A stretch of 64,000 nt of DNA from Archegozetes longisetosus (Eukaryota > Arthropoda > Arachnida > Sarcoptiformes > Trhypochthoniidae): assembly GCA_018873245.2 (NCBI GenBank), contig JAEMBT020000006.1, forward strand, positions 627,804 to 691,803, written 5' to 3'. Under the pieces are notes generated by a model. That model did not search any database and was not told the DNA's origin. It worked only from the letters and a program-made list of their open reading frames with translations. How positions within the stretch are numbered: the first letter of the stretch is position 1; each line of letters starts with the position of its first letter. The translations under genes were made by a program, and so were the position numbers. Below, one piece after another: positions 44,570 through 56,479 of this stretch.

Positions 44570-45544
44570 CTATTGTTTAGTTGGATAAATAAAATTGCTA
44601 TTAAGTTGCTCCTTAGTCACAATAGTAGGTCCAGAGTTTACTATTCTCCTTCTTTTTCTATAATAGCTGTAAATACAGTACGTCGTAACAGTTGGTATTA
44701 TGAAAAGTGTGCAAATAAGTAACGTTTCTTTCCTCGAGTGATAGTTTTTCAATTTGAATAACGAAAAGAACGAAAGATAACACTTCTTGTTAATAAAGTC
44801 TTCCTCGTAATTGCATTCACAAACACCTAATCATATAAAAAATAAAGTTTAAATTTAGATTCATTTACTTTTTCAATTTTTTGTTTAGTGAGATTGAAAT
44901 AAACGGTTTCTCTCTGATAGGTTCAGAACTCGTTGAATGACATAAGATTTTGAACTTTTCTCACCGGCAACACATTCCCGATTTTCATCTCCATTGCCCC
45001 AACACTCCGAATCTTTACTACATGTGAAATTTTCGCATCGATTACTCGTTAAATTCCATCTAAAATTTGGTCTGCATTGGCAAACAAAGTCAACACAAAC
45101 CAAATGATTTGTTTTGTGTTCAACAAGTGAATCTGGATCGCATTCGTAATTATATAAACAAGATTGTCTGCATTTATGATTCTTCTGATCCTCACTATAG
45201 CCTTGTTTACATTTACACTCTGAACCAAAAAGATATTCGTTAGAACAGACTCTGTTCGGATCATAGCGTTTACACTCGTGTTCGTCTGATTCACAATTAT
45301 ATGATTCACATGAACGTTTCACTTGGTTCCACCTGTAGTTAGGCTTACAGCGACAATAATTGTCAATACATACTGTATTATGTGAGCAATTCTTGTTTAT
45401 ATCACAACGGCCATTGATATCTACTTTATGGTAAGAACTTTGAGACGCACCATGACCTGAAATTACAAAATCTGTAGTATTTTGTTCTCCATTCACACAA
45501 ATGGTTAAAATTGTCAAAAAAATTAGTTTCAATAGTAATGCCAT
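44570..45544 (-). CDS. EB-like membrane protein with one intron (two module pairs)
   Basis: Exon 1 is 45544-44965, exon 2 is 44826-44570, with a 138-bp intron (donor GCCG|GTGAGA, acceptor GATTAG|GTGTTT, phase 1 in a Gly codon). The join yields NRECVAGVCECNYEEDF, matching the NRECREGLCVCEKYYKED of the gene at 48631-49404. The 278-residue product has a signal peptide (MALLLKLIFLTILTICVNG), two A/B module pairs, a helix (LLICTLFIIPTVTTYCIYSY), basic residues and a Thr/Asn-rich tail without PPxY. Without splicing the frame would stop early after the last module's third cysteine. Function unknown, likely surface protein. The only family member here that needs an intron. Confidence 0.85.
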
Positions 45545-46935
45545 TGCATTAGTATTGAATATTATCTGTATTTCAAAATATGGTGTATTTGCTAAGCACT
45601 TATGAATAATAAAGCAATGAAGTCAAAAGGATATGCAGTTACTAAAGACTTACTCATTCAGTTATCAATTTTTTTATCAACTAATGTTTTATTAGTTATC
45701 TTTGTGTACAAGAGTGCTTTTTATCACAGCTTTAAAAGTTCGTCATTCTAGACAAATGCTAGAGTAATATTAATTTAAAAGTTATTTATTCATTGCAAGA
45801 GTTATAAAACTTAACTCCTGCTAGTCTTAAATCATAAGAATAATATAAATTTCTTTTCAGAGAAGTAATTAGAGTATCTTTTAGAGTTATTCTCTCTAAT
45901 TGCATATTATATTTATAACAAATATACAGTAATAATTCAGAGAAATAAATGAATGATTGGTAGATTTATCCAAGAATCAAACTTAGTTTAAGTAAATTTA
46001 AGATTTTTTAAAAGCCGTATTTATTGACAATACAAATTTACATTATAGATGTGTATTTCCTATTAAGAAACTCGAACATAAAGTGTTACAAATTTTAATG
46101 AATTACAACTTTTGAAATATATATTGAATAAACCTCCCAAGTGGTTATTGCAGCTGTTCAATAGTATTTATCTGGTCTCTGATCATATTTGATTAACAAG
46201 TTTTTAGTTGAAAGAAATCAAATACCACTTTCTAATCCATTTTTCATGAAAACCACCAAAATTCAGATTTTTGATCTAAACAAATCTATCTGAAGACTAA
46301 ATTCTTAAGAAGTCGTAGAAACTTCCATACCATAAGAATTCATAGGGGGTCGTCAATACGCTGGCAGATATGATAAACTTCTAAGGGCTTTTACTTTGAA
46401 TTTTATCAGTCATTAAATTTTGATTGGCACATTTGAATAGACTAGCAAATAAGCTCTATCGTGATATATCACATTGGTTTATGTATCAATTCTATGATAT
46501 TCTGTGTATTTTCAAAATCCATGACAATTTATTTTGGAGTTCCTTAACTAATCAATTGGTTCAAAAGTTGTGTAATATAAATCAACATTGAATAGATATT
46601 ATTGACTAGTTGCTTCTTATCGTACCTAAAATCTAATCGATAAAGAATGTGACTCGAGGACTATAAAAGTGACTGCTGAAACACGAATAATTCGTATAAG
46701 AATGCCGATCAATTTCTAAATGTACGCTTTTTCGCCGTCTAGCTGCCAAATAAGATCTACAGAATCATCTTAAGTTATTAAAGTTTGATCCAGTTATTTC
46801 CAACCAATTCTGAATGTACTGATGAGTTGCCAACAGCAGAGTCAGACTGTATAAATAAACAAATCAATTTTTAGTTCTCTATCGAACACAAAATTGTGTT
46901 ATATGAAAATAAGTAATTTGCCTATTGTAATAGCG
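45545..46935. other. Intergenic, nothing recognised
   Basis: AT-rich DNA upstream of the 44570-45544 gene. No gene or clear repeat. Confidence 0.4.
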
Positions 46936-47405
46936 TTATAGATTGATTATCTTGACAAGACAGATTCCCACAGTTATCTTAATGATTGCCTTACAAGTTT
47001 TGAATCCATAATCAGTAATATATTGTTCGTGAGTTGTTATCAGGAACTCCGCTTTAAATAATTCATATGGAGCTGAAGGAGAATTACTTCTAACAGATTC
47101 CCAATCAACAGATATGACATTTTCCTCAACAATAATTATATCTCTTTGAAGTAAAAAATTGTATTAACTAAATATCTGTTCTATATCTTCGGAAACTCAA
47201 TTTTTACACGAAATTTAAATAGAGAAAACCCATTGTTATCAATAGTACAGTTGGGATAAGCCAAACGTTTACCTGTTATATTTATCCGGCCCTTTAACTC
47301 ATGTTGGCTCAGATCATGAATGTCAACAATCATTTTGAGCTCAAATGAACGTTCAATTCTGAAAGAATGCGCAGAGTATAATTTTTGAAAAATTTTGGCA
47401 CTCAA
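46936..47405 (-). CDS. Unrecognised two-part frame
   Basis: The minus strand is open from 47405 to 47181 (MSAKIFQKLY...FRVKIEFPKI) and, in another frame, from about 47146 to TAA at 46936 (RDIIIVEENVISVDWESVRS...ITVGICLVKIINL). The second part has balanced, protein-like composition. They might be two exons or one gene with a frame break around 47150-47185; a minimal intron would be only about 40 bp. No family recognised. Could equally be chance. Confidence 0.25.
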
Positions 47406-48630
47406 TGTTGCACATGTTTTTGTTTTATAGAATATTTCTTTGTTTAAAAGATTCTAACTTTGAAATCCTTGCGAAAATCTTACAGAAAGAGCAGGCTCAA
47501 ACGACAAACCCTTGTTATATTGCCGAGCTCTGTACTCTAAGAACAATTTAAATTTTGAGTGTGATTTACAACAATAGAAGATTAGTATTATGTTTCTACA
47601 GAAATTTTCTCATATACCTCATGACAATGCGTTGCTGTCGTAATCTGAAGCTGATTTGTTACAACTTCTTCGTAAAAGTAAATATAAGCTTCATAACTTG
47701 ACACAATGTGTGCAATTTACTGGAACTCTTCTTTGGCTATTGTTCTGTTAAAAATAAGAGTTTCAATTTTTGAATCGGCTATTGATCAACATTTTGTATT
47801 CATAAAATCAAGCTTAGCATCTACTCTGAAATTCTATTTTTTTGGAATATGTAAGCAACAATTAATAACTTTCTTAAACAAATTAATCTTTCAGATATTG
47901 CGAAGTTATTTATTGCAGAACTGTCACCTTTAATAGAAAAAATGTCATTCTATTGATGTAAAATATTAGTTTATCTGAAATCAATAGTAGTAATTAATAC
48001 TTGAATAAAACAAAACTTTACACTTTGTTGAATCGAATCAAATCAAATAAATAAGTAATTTTAAGATCAAAGTTTATTCATACAATAAATATGCCAACTT
48101 AATATTGAAATTCGTTTTATCGGAACTTAATTAATCAAATAAATTAGAAGCCAGTACTAAGCAGCATCATTTCCCTTTCAGCGATGCACAACGCTTGAGT
48201 TTTAGGAACTCGGCGCGAGAACGAGTTCCTGATCCCTGAGCGTTTGCATCATTGAGTTTGCTTGCATATAAAAAGTATTAATAAAATTCAATTATTATGA
48301 ATCATTGAATGCATCGTTAAATTAAATAATGAAAAAATCACAAGAAATTCAACTTTTAAACTGTAAATTAGAATTAGTTTCAAGACTGTATTTTGTGCAG
48401 ATTTTGAATGTTTAGCACTGATCCAAATGCAATAATAGCTTAACTTTTAATTGAGCAAATTTCTTGTAAAATAAAAAACAATCTACTGTTGAAATCATTT
48501 ACATAATGAATAAAACACAAACACACTTAAAAAATATCTTAAATTATTTTATAATACAATCCTAAAGCTTAAAAACAAAATTTCTTTATCAATAATAGTA
48601 GTCAATGAAACTAATATATAATTAAAAAAT
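47406..48630. other. Intergenic with one strong stem-loop
   Basis: AT-rich 3' flank of the EB gene at 48631. Apart from the stem-loop at 48183-48250, listed separately, nothing was recognised. Confidence 0.4.
48183..48250. repeat. GC-rich bipartite stem-loop
   Basis: An outer stem pairs GATGCACAACGCTTGAG (48183-48199) with CTGAGCGTTTGCATC (48236-48250). An inner perfect 9-bp stem pairs AGGAACTCG (48204-48212) with CGAGTTCCT (48222-48230). Much richer in G+C than its surroundings. It may be a structured RNA, a small palindromic insertion or a transposon tip. Confidence 0.55.
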
Positions 48631-49404
48631 TTATGGTGTGTAAGGAGGTGGCGGTGGATACCCGTGATTAACAGCACATGAACATGATACAGGGTCAGAT
48701 GGTCGTTGAGCTAGTCTTCGACGATATCTTCTACAATAGACAATCGTACAAAAGGTAAGCATAATAGGAATTAAAACCAATAAACAGATATAAACCAGAC
48801 CATTATAAGAATATTTGCATCTTTTACTAAAACTATCTTCTTTGTAATACTTCTCACAAACACAAAGGCCTTCTCTACACTCTCTATTGTAGTCTCCGCT
48901 GTACCAACAATCACTATCTTCATGACATTTACTGAACTTACATTCAGTCCAATATTTACTCCATTTATAATTAGGAGCACATACACAGTTATTATCGACA
49001 CAAACCTGATGTTCATCGCAATGAGAATTCTCTGTACAGATATTTTCGCATCTCATGTTTAAACCATCTTCCTGTAGGTATTTCTCGCAAACACATTGTC
49101 CATCTTTATTGCATAAACGCTTATTATCATAAGTCTCACAATCTTTATTAGTCTTACATTTAAAATACTCGCACTTATTATCCTCATTTAGCTTATAGTT
49201 TGGTTCACATTCACATTTGCCATACAAACATATTTCGTTTTCAAGACACTCAGAATTTTCATTTTTTCTACAAAGTCTCAAATCTTTACTTATATCTGTA
49301 ACATTTTTAACCGAGCTCGAATTTGAAAAACATTCTGAATTCTCCAAATTTATTATGAAAATAATTAAAAGTAGATTAAGCCAATTATTAGTAACTGAAT
49401 ACAT
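48631..49404 (-). CDS. EB-like membrane protein with PPPY tail (two module pairs)
   Basis: Intact 257-residue frame without intron. Signal peptide MYSVTNNWLNLLLIIFIINL, then two A/B pairs of six-cysteine modules (ECLENEICLYGKCECEPNYK first; CDEHQVCVDNNCVCAPNYKW third), a helix (VYICLLVLIPIMLTFCTIVY), CRRYRRR and a tail ending YPPPPPYTP. The PPPPY end is a WW-domain ligand, shared in principle with the two eight-module proteins though the rest of the tail differs. Modules are rich in Glu/Lys here. Close in layout to the 44570-45544 gene. Role unknown. Confidence 0.87.
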   Translation of the reverse strand: MYSVTNNWLNLLLIIFIINLENSECFSNSSSVKNVTDISKDLRLCRKNENSECLENEICLYGKCECEPNYKLNEDNKCEYFKCKTNKDCETYDNKRLCNKDGQCVCEKYLQEDGLNMRCENICTENSHCDEHQVCVDNNCVCAPNYKWSKYWTECKFSKCHEDSDCWYSGDYNRECREGLCVCEKYYKEDSFSKRCKYSYNGLVYICLLVLIPIMLTFCTIVYCRRYRRRLAQRPSDPVSCSCAVNHGYPPPPPYTP

Positions 49405-50583
49405 TTTCCTACTGAAGAACTCTAGAGATCACACGCTTCGTATCTATCACTTATAGTATTTATTCAAGTTGGCCTTTTCCACGAGTTTATAATCAGCACT
49501 TCTAATTTTTATTTCTATACTTTTATTATCTCTTTATTTATGATGATATCGAAGTGACATATTGTTCCTGTTTAACTAAAATGTTGTGCTTTTAAGGTCA
49601 ATACCAATATATGAAATCCTGTATATACTCGAGATAATCCATTATTTCTATGCAGGCTAAAAGAAACTGGTAAACAAATTATCTAACAAACTAATAAAGT
49701 TTATAAAATCTGCTCTAACTCTTTTTAGTTTGAATATCACAATATTTAACCTGTTTCACATGTTTTCAAATCACAGATATTGGTTCAATTTATGATTCAA
49801 ATTTAGACTGTATCTAATTTATTTGTTCAATAGAAGAATCAAATTTAATTTGTTTAGTAACGAGATAAATTTATCCAAGGAATACATTCCAGCTTTTAAG
49901 TATTTAATCAAAATAGTATTAGAACTTTAATCAACAAAATGAAAAATATAAGGAATAGAAAAATTGAGTAATTAGGTGATATTTTCTAATGAATACAATT
50001 ATTTTACCATTAGTTGTAGACTTACACTATTCTTAAACCTGAATGAATGCCAATAAAGAATTTTACTCATTCAGTGGCACAACTAATTTCGATGACTCAG
50101 TAGAAATTTCTTTCTAACACAAAGCTCTATATAAGAATAAACTCTTTTTTGAATTGATGATAAAAAAGTCGGCAGTTTACCACACAGGGAAGATTCAGCT
50201 ACTTAAAAATTTTCTGTTGAAGCTTAAACCGAATTTTTATAAATTTATATTAATAATCAATTATATATAGACCAGCGATAGATAAGAGTCGCATTAACTT
50301 TTATCAACTAATGAATTATATTTATGCATTGAGACAGCAAAATTACATGAGCTTGCATTTCATAGCGATAAATACTTAATTCAATACAATATTGTCCAAT
50401 AGAAAATATGACTTATATAAATGATTGTCTTATATATTGACTAACAGCATTTTCTAATAGATAACAAGTCTAAAGAACAAAAATCGCTCACTACAAGACT
50501 ATTGTGTAAGGAGCCTTAAGTGCTTTCATTTTGTATCTAAAAGTGAATAAGTTATAAGTTTTATGTGCTATATATGATAGCTT
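49405..50583. other. Shared upstream region of divergent EB genes
   Basis: AT-rich DNA between the minus-strand gene starting at 49404 and the plus-strand gene starting at 50620. Both promoters should lie here. No specific motif was identified. Confidence 0.45.
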
Positions 50584-50619
50584 ATGTGTAGATCCTATTT
50601 CATCAAATATATAGTAATT

Positions 50620-51324
50620 ATGGCATTCAATCTTATATTCATATTAACTATAATAAGTATTATTGAATCAAATAATGGGCAAAATCTTATTGAAACAGTT
50701 CCTTCACATATGAAACAATCAGAAGTCGGCCAATCCTGTCGTTATAATACAGATTGCATTGATTTTCATGGTCTATGCGTTGATAACAAGTGCGAATGTG
50801 AACCAAACTATAAGTTAATAAGAGGTAAATGCGAACAATTCAGCTGCAGCTCAAATACTGATTGTCAGGAATATGACAGCAATCGTGAATGCGATAAATC
50901 TTATGGTCAGTGTATTTGTAAAATAGGTTTTAATGAGAATCATTATAACCAAAAATGCAAGCACTTTTGCAGTAGTCATTCCGATTGTAGTGCAGTTAAT
51001 CAGATATGTGTTGATAGTGAGTGCAAATGTAAACCTAACTATCAATTGGACACGACTAGAAGATATTGCACTTATTTTACTTGCCATAAGAATAGCGACT
51101 GTTGGAGTATTGATAATAGAAGAATTTGCAGTAATGGTCAATGTGTTTGCGATAAGAATTATATAGAAAATTACAAGACAATGAAATGTGTGGTTGGCGG
51201 CAATTCCAATTCCTGGCTCTGGTTTATGGCTGCCTTTCTTTGTGTTGGTCTTGTTCTCACCATCTATTATGTTAGAAGGAGAAGATTCAGAGATGGATTC
51301 GTTAGAGTACCTCAAAGTGTTTGA
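50620..51324 (+). CDS. EB-like membrane protein on the plus strand (two module pairs)
   Basis: The ATG at 50620 is preferred over one 12 codons upstream because it gives a clean signal peptide (MAFNLIFILTIISIIESNNG). The 234-residue product has two A/B pairs of six-cysteine modules (CRYNTDCIDFHGLCVDNKCE; CSSHSDCSAVNQICVDSECK), a helix (WLWFMAAFLCVGLVLTIYYV), RRRRFR and a short tail ending VPQSV. No PPxY. It is the only intact family member in this orientation, head-to-head with 48631-49404. Function unknown. Confidence 0.87.
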   Translation: MAFNLIFILTIISIIESNNGQNLIETVPSHMKQSEVGQSCRYNTDCIDFHGLCVDNKCECEPNYKLIRGKCEQFSCSSNTDCQEYDSNRECDKSYGQCICKIGFNENHYNQKCKHFCSSHSDCSAVNQICVDSECKCKPNYQLDTTRRYCTYFTCHKNSDCWSIDNRRICSNGQCVCDKNYIENYKTMKCVVGGNSNSWLWFMAAFLCVGLVLTIYYVRRRRFRDGFVRVPQSV

Positions 51325-52902
51325 TTTGTTAATATCTAAGGATTTTGTTATTGACTTCCAAAATGATTAAGATTTGGGTCTTTTGCTAATCTATTTGCTG
51401 AATTATTTTCAAAAATATGATTATAATGAATAAAAGTTCGAGTACTGGTATATAGTGTTGTGCCTACTCTTTTAATTGAAGTAATTTCAAATTGAGAATA
51501 ATTATATAAATTATCAGAATTATGTTCAATGTTCAGAAAACTAAGCATAATTATTTTATTACAAGAATATGGTTATTTGAGAAAATTTACTCTTTTAAGA
51601 TTGCTTCAAAAATTAATTGATGCAACTAAGGTTTGATTCATTCTTTTAATAAGATTACTGAAAGTGCTCATATCGAGTTAACCTTGTTATAAATAATAAT
51701 CAAAGGATAGTCAAATAATATGTGAGCATTTTATTTAAAAATATATCATCGAGACTCCTTAAACATATGTCTATTGTTATTTACATATGTTTATTGTTAT
51801 TTTCAATCATAAATAAGTAGAAGTTCACGAGAATCGCTGAATAGTACCTAATATCACTTTATACAATACTAGATTAAAGATTACTTTTTAATGCATTTTA
51901 TATTATTTGGATCATGATGAAGGTCGTTGTTGAAGGATTTAAAAAGTTGTTTACAGCGATATTGAGTTGCAAACGGGCGGCAGTAATACACAGAAAATGA
52001 TGTGACAATAAGGCTGCAATCAAGATGGAAAGAATGTCCTTAAAGAGACACCATGATGGGACGGTATACTTTACAAATAATTTTGTTTAACTCTAAAGAA
52101 ACTGATATAATGCTTAACAATGTTCAAAGACTGGTTATAGTCCAGTTTATGGTTGATGGGATGTTAATGTATAAGTTCAACAGTGATCTAGTTACTACAA
52201 CAATGTACTTCTACGCGTACTACTTCTCTTATCTAAGTTGACCAAACAAAATCATTTTTGTCAGTACTATTGTTTTAAGTTAAGTCATATTTCGGTTCAA
52301 TTGGACATCAATTTCGAAACCTGAAGAAATTATATAACCTATATCTTGAAAGCTAACGTGTCTGTAAAATTATTTTAATGTAGAACTACTGGCAAAAATT
52401 ATTTTGATCACAATTTTTTCTACAGTGTACTCTCCCTGGCACTGCTTGCAAAGCTAAATTTGCACTTGTTGAGAGCGCCTCTTTGAATTCGTTTTGATTC
52501 AAAAAATTTACTTTACGAAAGAATTGAGGAATGTTTCATTGCATTAAATAACGAGAAGTATCAATCAAAATTGTTACTAAACGAATGATTTGCTATTATT
52601 CTCATGAATTTTGAAATGTTATTAAATTGATCCAAAAGATCTTTTCAATTTTTTGTAGCTGCTACTAAAGTCCTGTGTTTTATGCTGCGGAAAATGGTAC
52701 TTAACTTTCACTAAGATTTTCGTTTATTAGTTCAAAATTTCAATATAAATCCAATCATAATTTATTTATATATCTATTTAAAATAATGTCAAATGACTAA
52801 TTCATTACGTGAAATATTAATCTTATCAGACGTTATTGTATGGGTAGATAGTTTCAATCACAATAAAGTTATTTTTAAATTAACTCAATTGAATAATAAA
52901 TA
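51325..52902. other. Intergenic, nothing recognised
   Basis: AT-rich DNA after the plus-strand EB gene. Short frames at 51348-51548 and 52053-52241 have no supporting features. Confidence 0.4.
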
Positions 52903-53196
52903 CCGTATTTTCGCGACTATAGTCCGAGGATATTATAAGGAAAAGATTAATTTCTGAAAACTCTAGTTATGCGGGTTATACATAAAATTAATAGTTGGAT
53001 GTATTTATTAATATAATATTTGTAATTTTGTAATATGTTAACACATTAGTAAAGTTTAAAAATGAAGTGTGCAAGAAGTGTGAGCAACCCATGAGGCGCG
53101 GGCTATACATAAAAATTATTTCTAAAAGCTTATTTTCTGGAAGTTATAGTTATGAAGGCTATACATGGGGTGTGGGCTATAGTCGCGAAAATAGGG
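52903..53196. mobile_element. 294-bp MITE with CCGTATTTTCGCGACTATAG ends
   Basis: Left CCGTATTTTCGCGACTATAG and right (reverse complement) CCCTATTTTCGCGACTATAG are inverted, with further imperfect pairing of GGCTATACAT/ATGTATAGCC-type blocks inside. A similar terminus (CCGTATTTTC...GACTATA) is known from animal hAT-type MITEs. Target duplication not clear. Confidence 0.6.
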
Positions 53197-53271
53197 CTTT
53201 AGGGCGAAATAAAAATATAGTTTGTTTATGATCGCATATTTTTTTAAATTGGTTATAAGAGGAATACATAT

Positions 53272-53570
53272 GGCGAATGTGTTGGCTTTTATTCCTCTAA
53301 AGACAATGACTACTAGTGTAACTTCAATGACTCCAATAGTTACTGCTATTCGGAGACATATATTTGTAACAATAATTTAATTGTCGATTCTCAAACTCAA
53401 AAGTGTAACTCATATCAAAAATGATTGTCATATGAGCAGAGAATGCAAACCAAATTTTAGATATAATAAGTGGCAGAAAATTATCAGTTTTTAAACTATA
53501 AATATGATAACAACAATTATTATTATGATAGGGTTTGTAGAGTTAACATTTACAATTATGGCTTAAGATA
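53272..53570 (+). pseudogene. EB gene relic on the plus strand
   Basis: Reads YGECVGFYSSKDNDY, stop, CNFNDSNSYCYSETYICNNN and LIVDSQTQKCNSYQK, then after a stop YDNNNYYYDRVCRVNIYN. Cysteine spacing and the DxxTQKC-type module end match B- and A-type modules. No signal peptide or helix is visible. Decayed. Confidence 0.55.
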
Positions 53571-54366
53571 CCATGCTAACGGGTTGTCGTTCAAAAATGA
53601 CTCATCAACTTGTTGATCAAAGATCGCTTTGATAATTTTATCGATTTTTAGCATATTTCAAACAAAGTTCGAGCGAGAAATTCCTCAAATATTTTTTATG
53701 TCTTCGGAACATATTAAAAAATAAACAATTATTACATTTTTATTGATTAACAAAACAGAAGTTTTTCTTAAAATTGAAGAAATATTCTATCAAATGTTCT
53801 AAAACAAATGCTTCAGACTATAACTTGCTATTAAAGAAAATTTAGTTTGTGTGATGGTCTTAGCAACTACTGTTGAAATTTCTTTAACTAAATTTTGATT
53901 TTTCAGATCTTAAAATTTCTATAATCAAGGTCTATTCAAACTATGAATTACATGAAATTTATTTAAATTTCCTATTTTATCCGGTTGTTAATTATATTTG
54001 AATTGGTTATTAGAAGTTATTGTATTCAATATATCCTAAATTGGGATTAAACAAAAAACTAACAAGGATACTTACGAAGTTGTATACATGTATTTTTGTA
54101 GTTTACTTTACAAAAATGCATATACCTTATCAATTTAATTATAGCATACGATCACCTTTTTGCTTTGCAATCATATTTAAAATATTAATAACTATTTCAC
54201 TAAAAACACAGAGTATATAATAATATAAAACACAATGAATGTGTGTGTAATAAACACAAAATGCATATTAAAAGTAATGCTAATAATCAATATTTTATCA
54301 AGTCTTTAATTAAACAGTGAATTATAATAACCGTTGATGACATCAAAAAGAAAAAATGATTACTAA
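53571..54366. other. Intergenic, nothing recognised
   Basis: AT-rich spacer; the frame at 54020-54220 has no recognisable feature. Confidence 0.35.
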
Positions 54367-54720
54367 TCATATAGTAATTCTCAGCAATTCCTTCAAAATT
54401 CGAACTCTCTGTGTAAATTTCTGCATTTGATATACATCTCGAAAGCTATTGAGTCGTATGTCAAGATCTAGTACTCCGATCTCCTTATATTTCTTAATGA
54501 TTTCATGTCATTCGTATTCAGACTTCTCATTAAAATTGAGTAAATATATTATCCTAAGATCCAAAATGCTCAAAAGTATAGCTCCCGCGTGATAATAAAC
54601 AACTATTCCACCGACATCTCGAACAACATCTGAATAAGGGATCGGAACTCTTCTATTCTTATTAAATATCAAGTAAAGATAAATGAGATAAATTGAGATT
54701 GTGTTCAACTTTGGATCCAT
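54367..54720 (-). pseudogene. Broken membrane-protein fragment, possible chemoreceptor
   Basis: From ATG at 54720 the frame runs 70 codons (MDPKLNTISIYLIYLYLIFN...NEKSEYE), meets one TGA, then stays open in the same frame for 47 more codons (HEIIKKYKEIGVLDLDIRLN...). The first part has hydrophobic segments. The start region is repeated near 58930. It resembles an exon of a multi-helix receptor, but no family is proven. A single stop in an otherwise open frame argues for recent decay. Confidence 0.35.
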
Positions 54721-55030
54721 TTATACTACAACAAGTTGTATTAAGTTTAACAAATCTAGTGTTTTTACTCAAAACATTTGAATTTGGCTAAAGTCATTAC
54801 TGAGGATTTCCTATAAGATTTCTCCAATTAAAAATAGAATTTAGAGAAATATTTACTGGGTATATGAAATATTTACTAACCCTTCAGATATGTATTTATA
54901 TGTACTTTTTAAATTTGCCAAAAGAGCCCTTATTATATTTAATATCGACTTAAAAAGCCTCCAGTAAGTATGAGCTACCGGCGAAAACATGTATTTATGT
55001 AAAATACAATGCCTTGATTATTAGTCAGTA
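54690..55030. repeat. Dispersed duplicate, copy 1
   Basis: Repeated in the same orientation at 58900-59225. Landmarks are GTTCAACTTWRGATCCATTT, CAGATATGTATTTATATGTA and ACATGTATTTATGTAAARTR. Copy 1 carries the start of the frame at 54720; copy 2 keeps only the first codons. Confidence 0.7.
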
Positions 55031-56479
55031 ATAAGTCTCATGAATTCAAGTTTTGATAAGACTTTCTCGAAGGGTTATAAGTCTTATCAAAATTACTATT
55101 GAGTTCAATTGCATGCCATTTCTGGATAGACAGTACACTTAATAGTGAAACATTTTCTTTAGGTTAACAACCAATTGGATAGGTTGAACTTTTATTTCAT
55201 CAGATGTTAATGAGAACTGTTTTTGTATTTATTCTGCAAGAAACATGATTTTACTCATTTACGTTGTATCTATATTTAGCGATCAACTTAATAATCAAAA
55301 GTTTATTAATCATCATCGAGATCTTTATTACTTATCACTAAAGTTCAGCCTTATATACATAGAAAGTATTTTTAATGCATAATAAAAGGTCTATGAGTTA
55401 ACACATTTCTTCAAAAAGTGAGTTCATATGAGTTTAGAAGATAGAGACCGTATTTTCTAGTTTATAAAGGTTTACTTAGGCTTAAAAGTTTTCCATCGAT
55501 CAATAGAAGCTTTCGAGCTATTAAGTTTAGTCAAAATAAAATGAAGTCTTTCTAATGAGGTACGAAAAAATAAATTATAGCCTATTATCGTTGGATCCAT
55601 GTTGTACTAGTCAACTAAATTGATATCTCCATGACATTGAATTTCTAATTCAAAACAATTTAAATTATTCAGAGACGGAATGTCTATTGACTTGAATATA
55701 AAAGGCACAGTCCCAAAATTTCGAAATTCATTCAAACCATGTATTGACGGTGCAAATAGGCAACTCTGTCACAGTCAAAGATCAGGATTCGAAATATACA
55801 AACCAATTAATATATATCTTACAGAATTGTCTTCAAATTTGACACTTCAGATACAGTTTGATTTGTAGAAAACTTAAAACCTATTAATCGTTTTTAAAGA
55901 AGTTTGCGCGCTCCCTACGGGTTCCTGGGATAACTTTGACCCTCAATTTGATTGCATATTTTTAAAGTAGACATTATAAGAGAAAAATTGTCTGCTGGGC
56001 TCAACAAAATCCATCAAGTAGTTTTTGCGCTAGAGGGAGTTAAAGTTTTGTATATGATACTCAATATGAATATTGAACTTATAATATTACATGGCCGTCA
56101 CCTATCCGAGATTCCAATCCCACACACTTTCTCGATGATGTGTGTGTATGTGAAAATGGAGTAGGGACAAGAGCACTGCTCGGCTTTGACTTTCACTAAC
56201 ACTACTAACATTGCTATCACTAGTAATATTACTAGTACTACTAGCATTACTAACCTAATCTAACCTAACCTAACTCAAACAATAGTACGATTGAGTATAC
56301 AATTTCAATATAAAATTCTTATTTATTTGCCATTCCAACAATATAATAGTTTAGGGCAAAATTGATCGGGGTTCGTTCCTAAAACTGAATCATTGGCAAA
56401 ATTGCTTTTGTCATACAATCAGAATAAGTTTTCAAATACTAAATTATAACTAATTAAAACATTGTAAATTTTGATAGAA
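55031..56479. other. Intergenic with a CCTAA-rich patch
   Basis: AT-rich DNA. At about 56245-56278 there is an ACT/AGT-rich stretch followed by CTAACCTAATCTAACCTAAC, four near-perfect CCTAA units, the complement of the arthropod telomere repeat TTAGG. The frames at 55680-55868 and 55952-56164 are not recognised. Confidence 0.45.
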
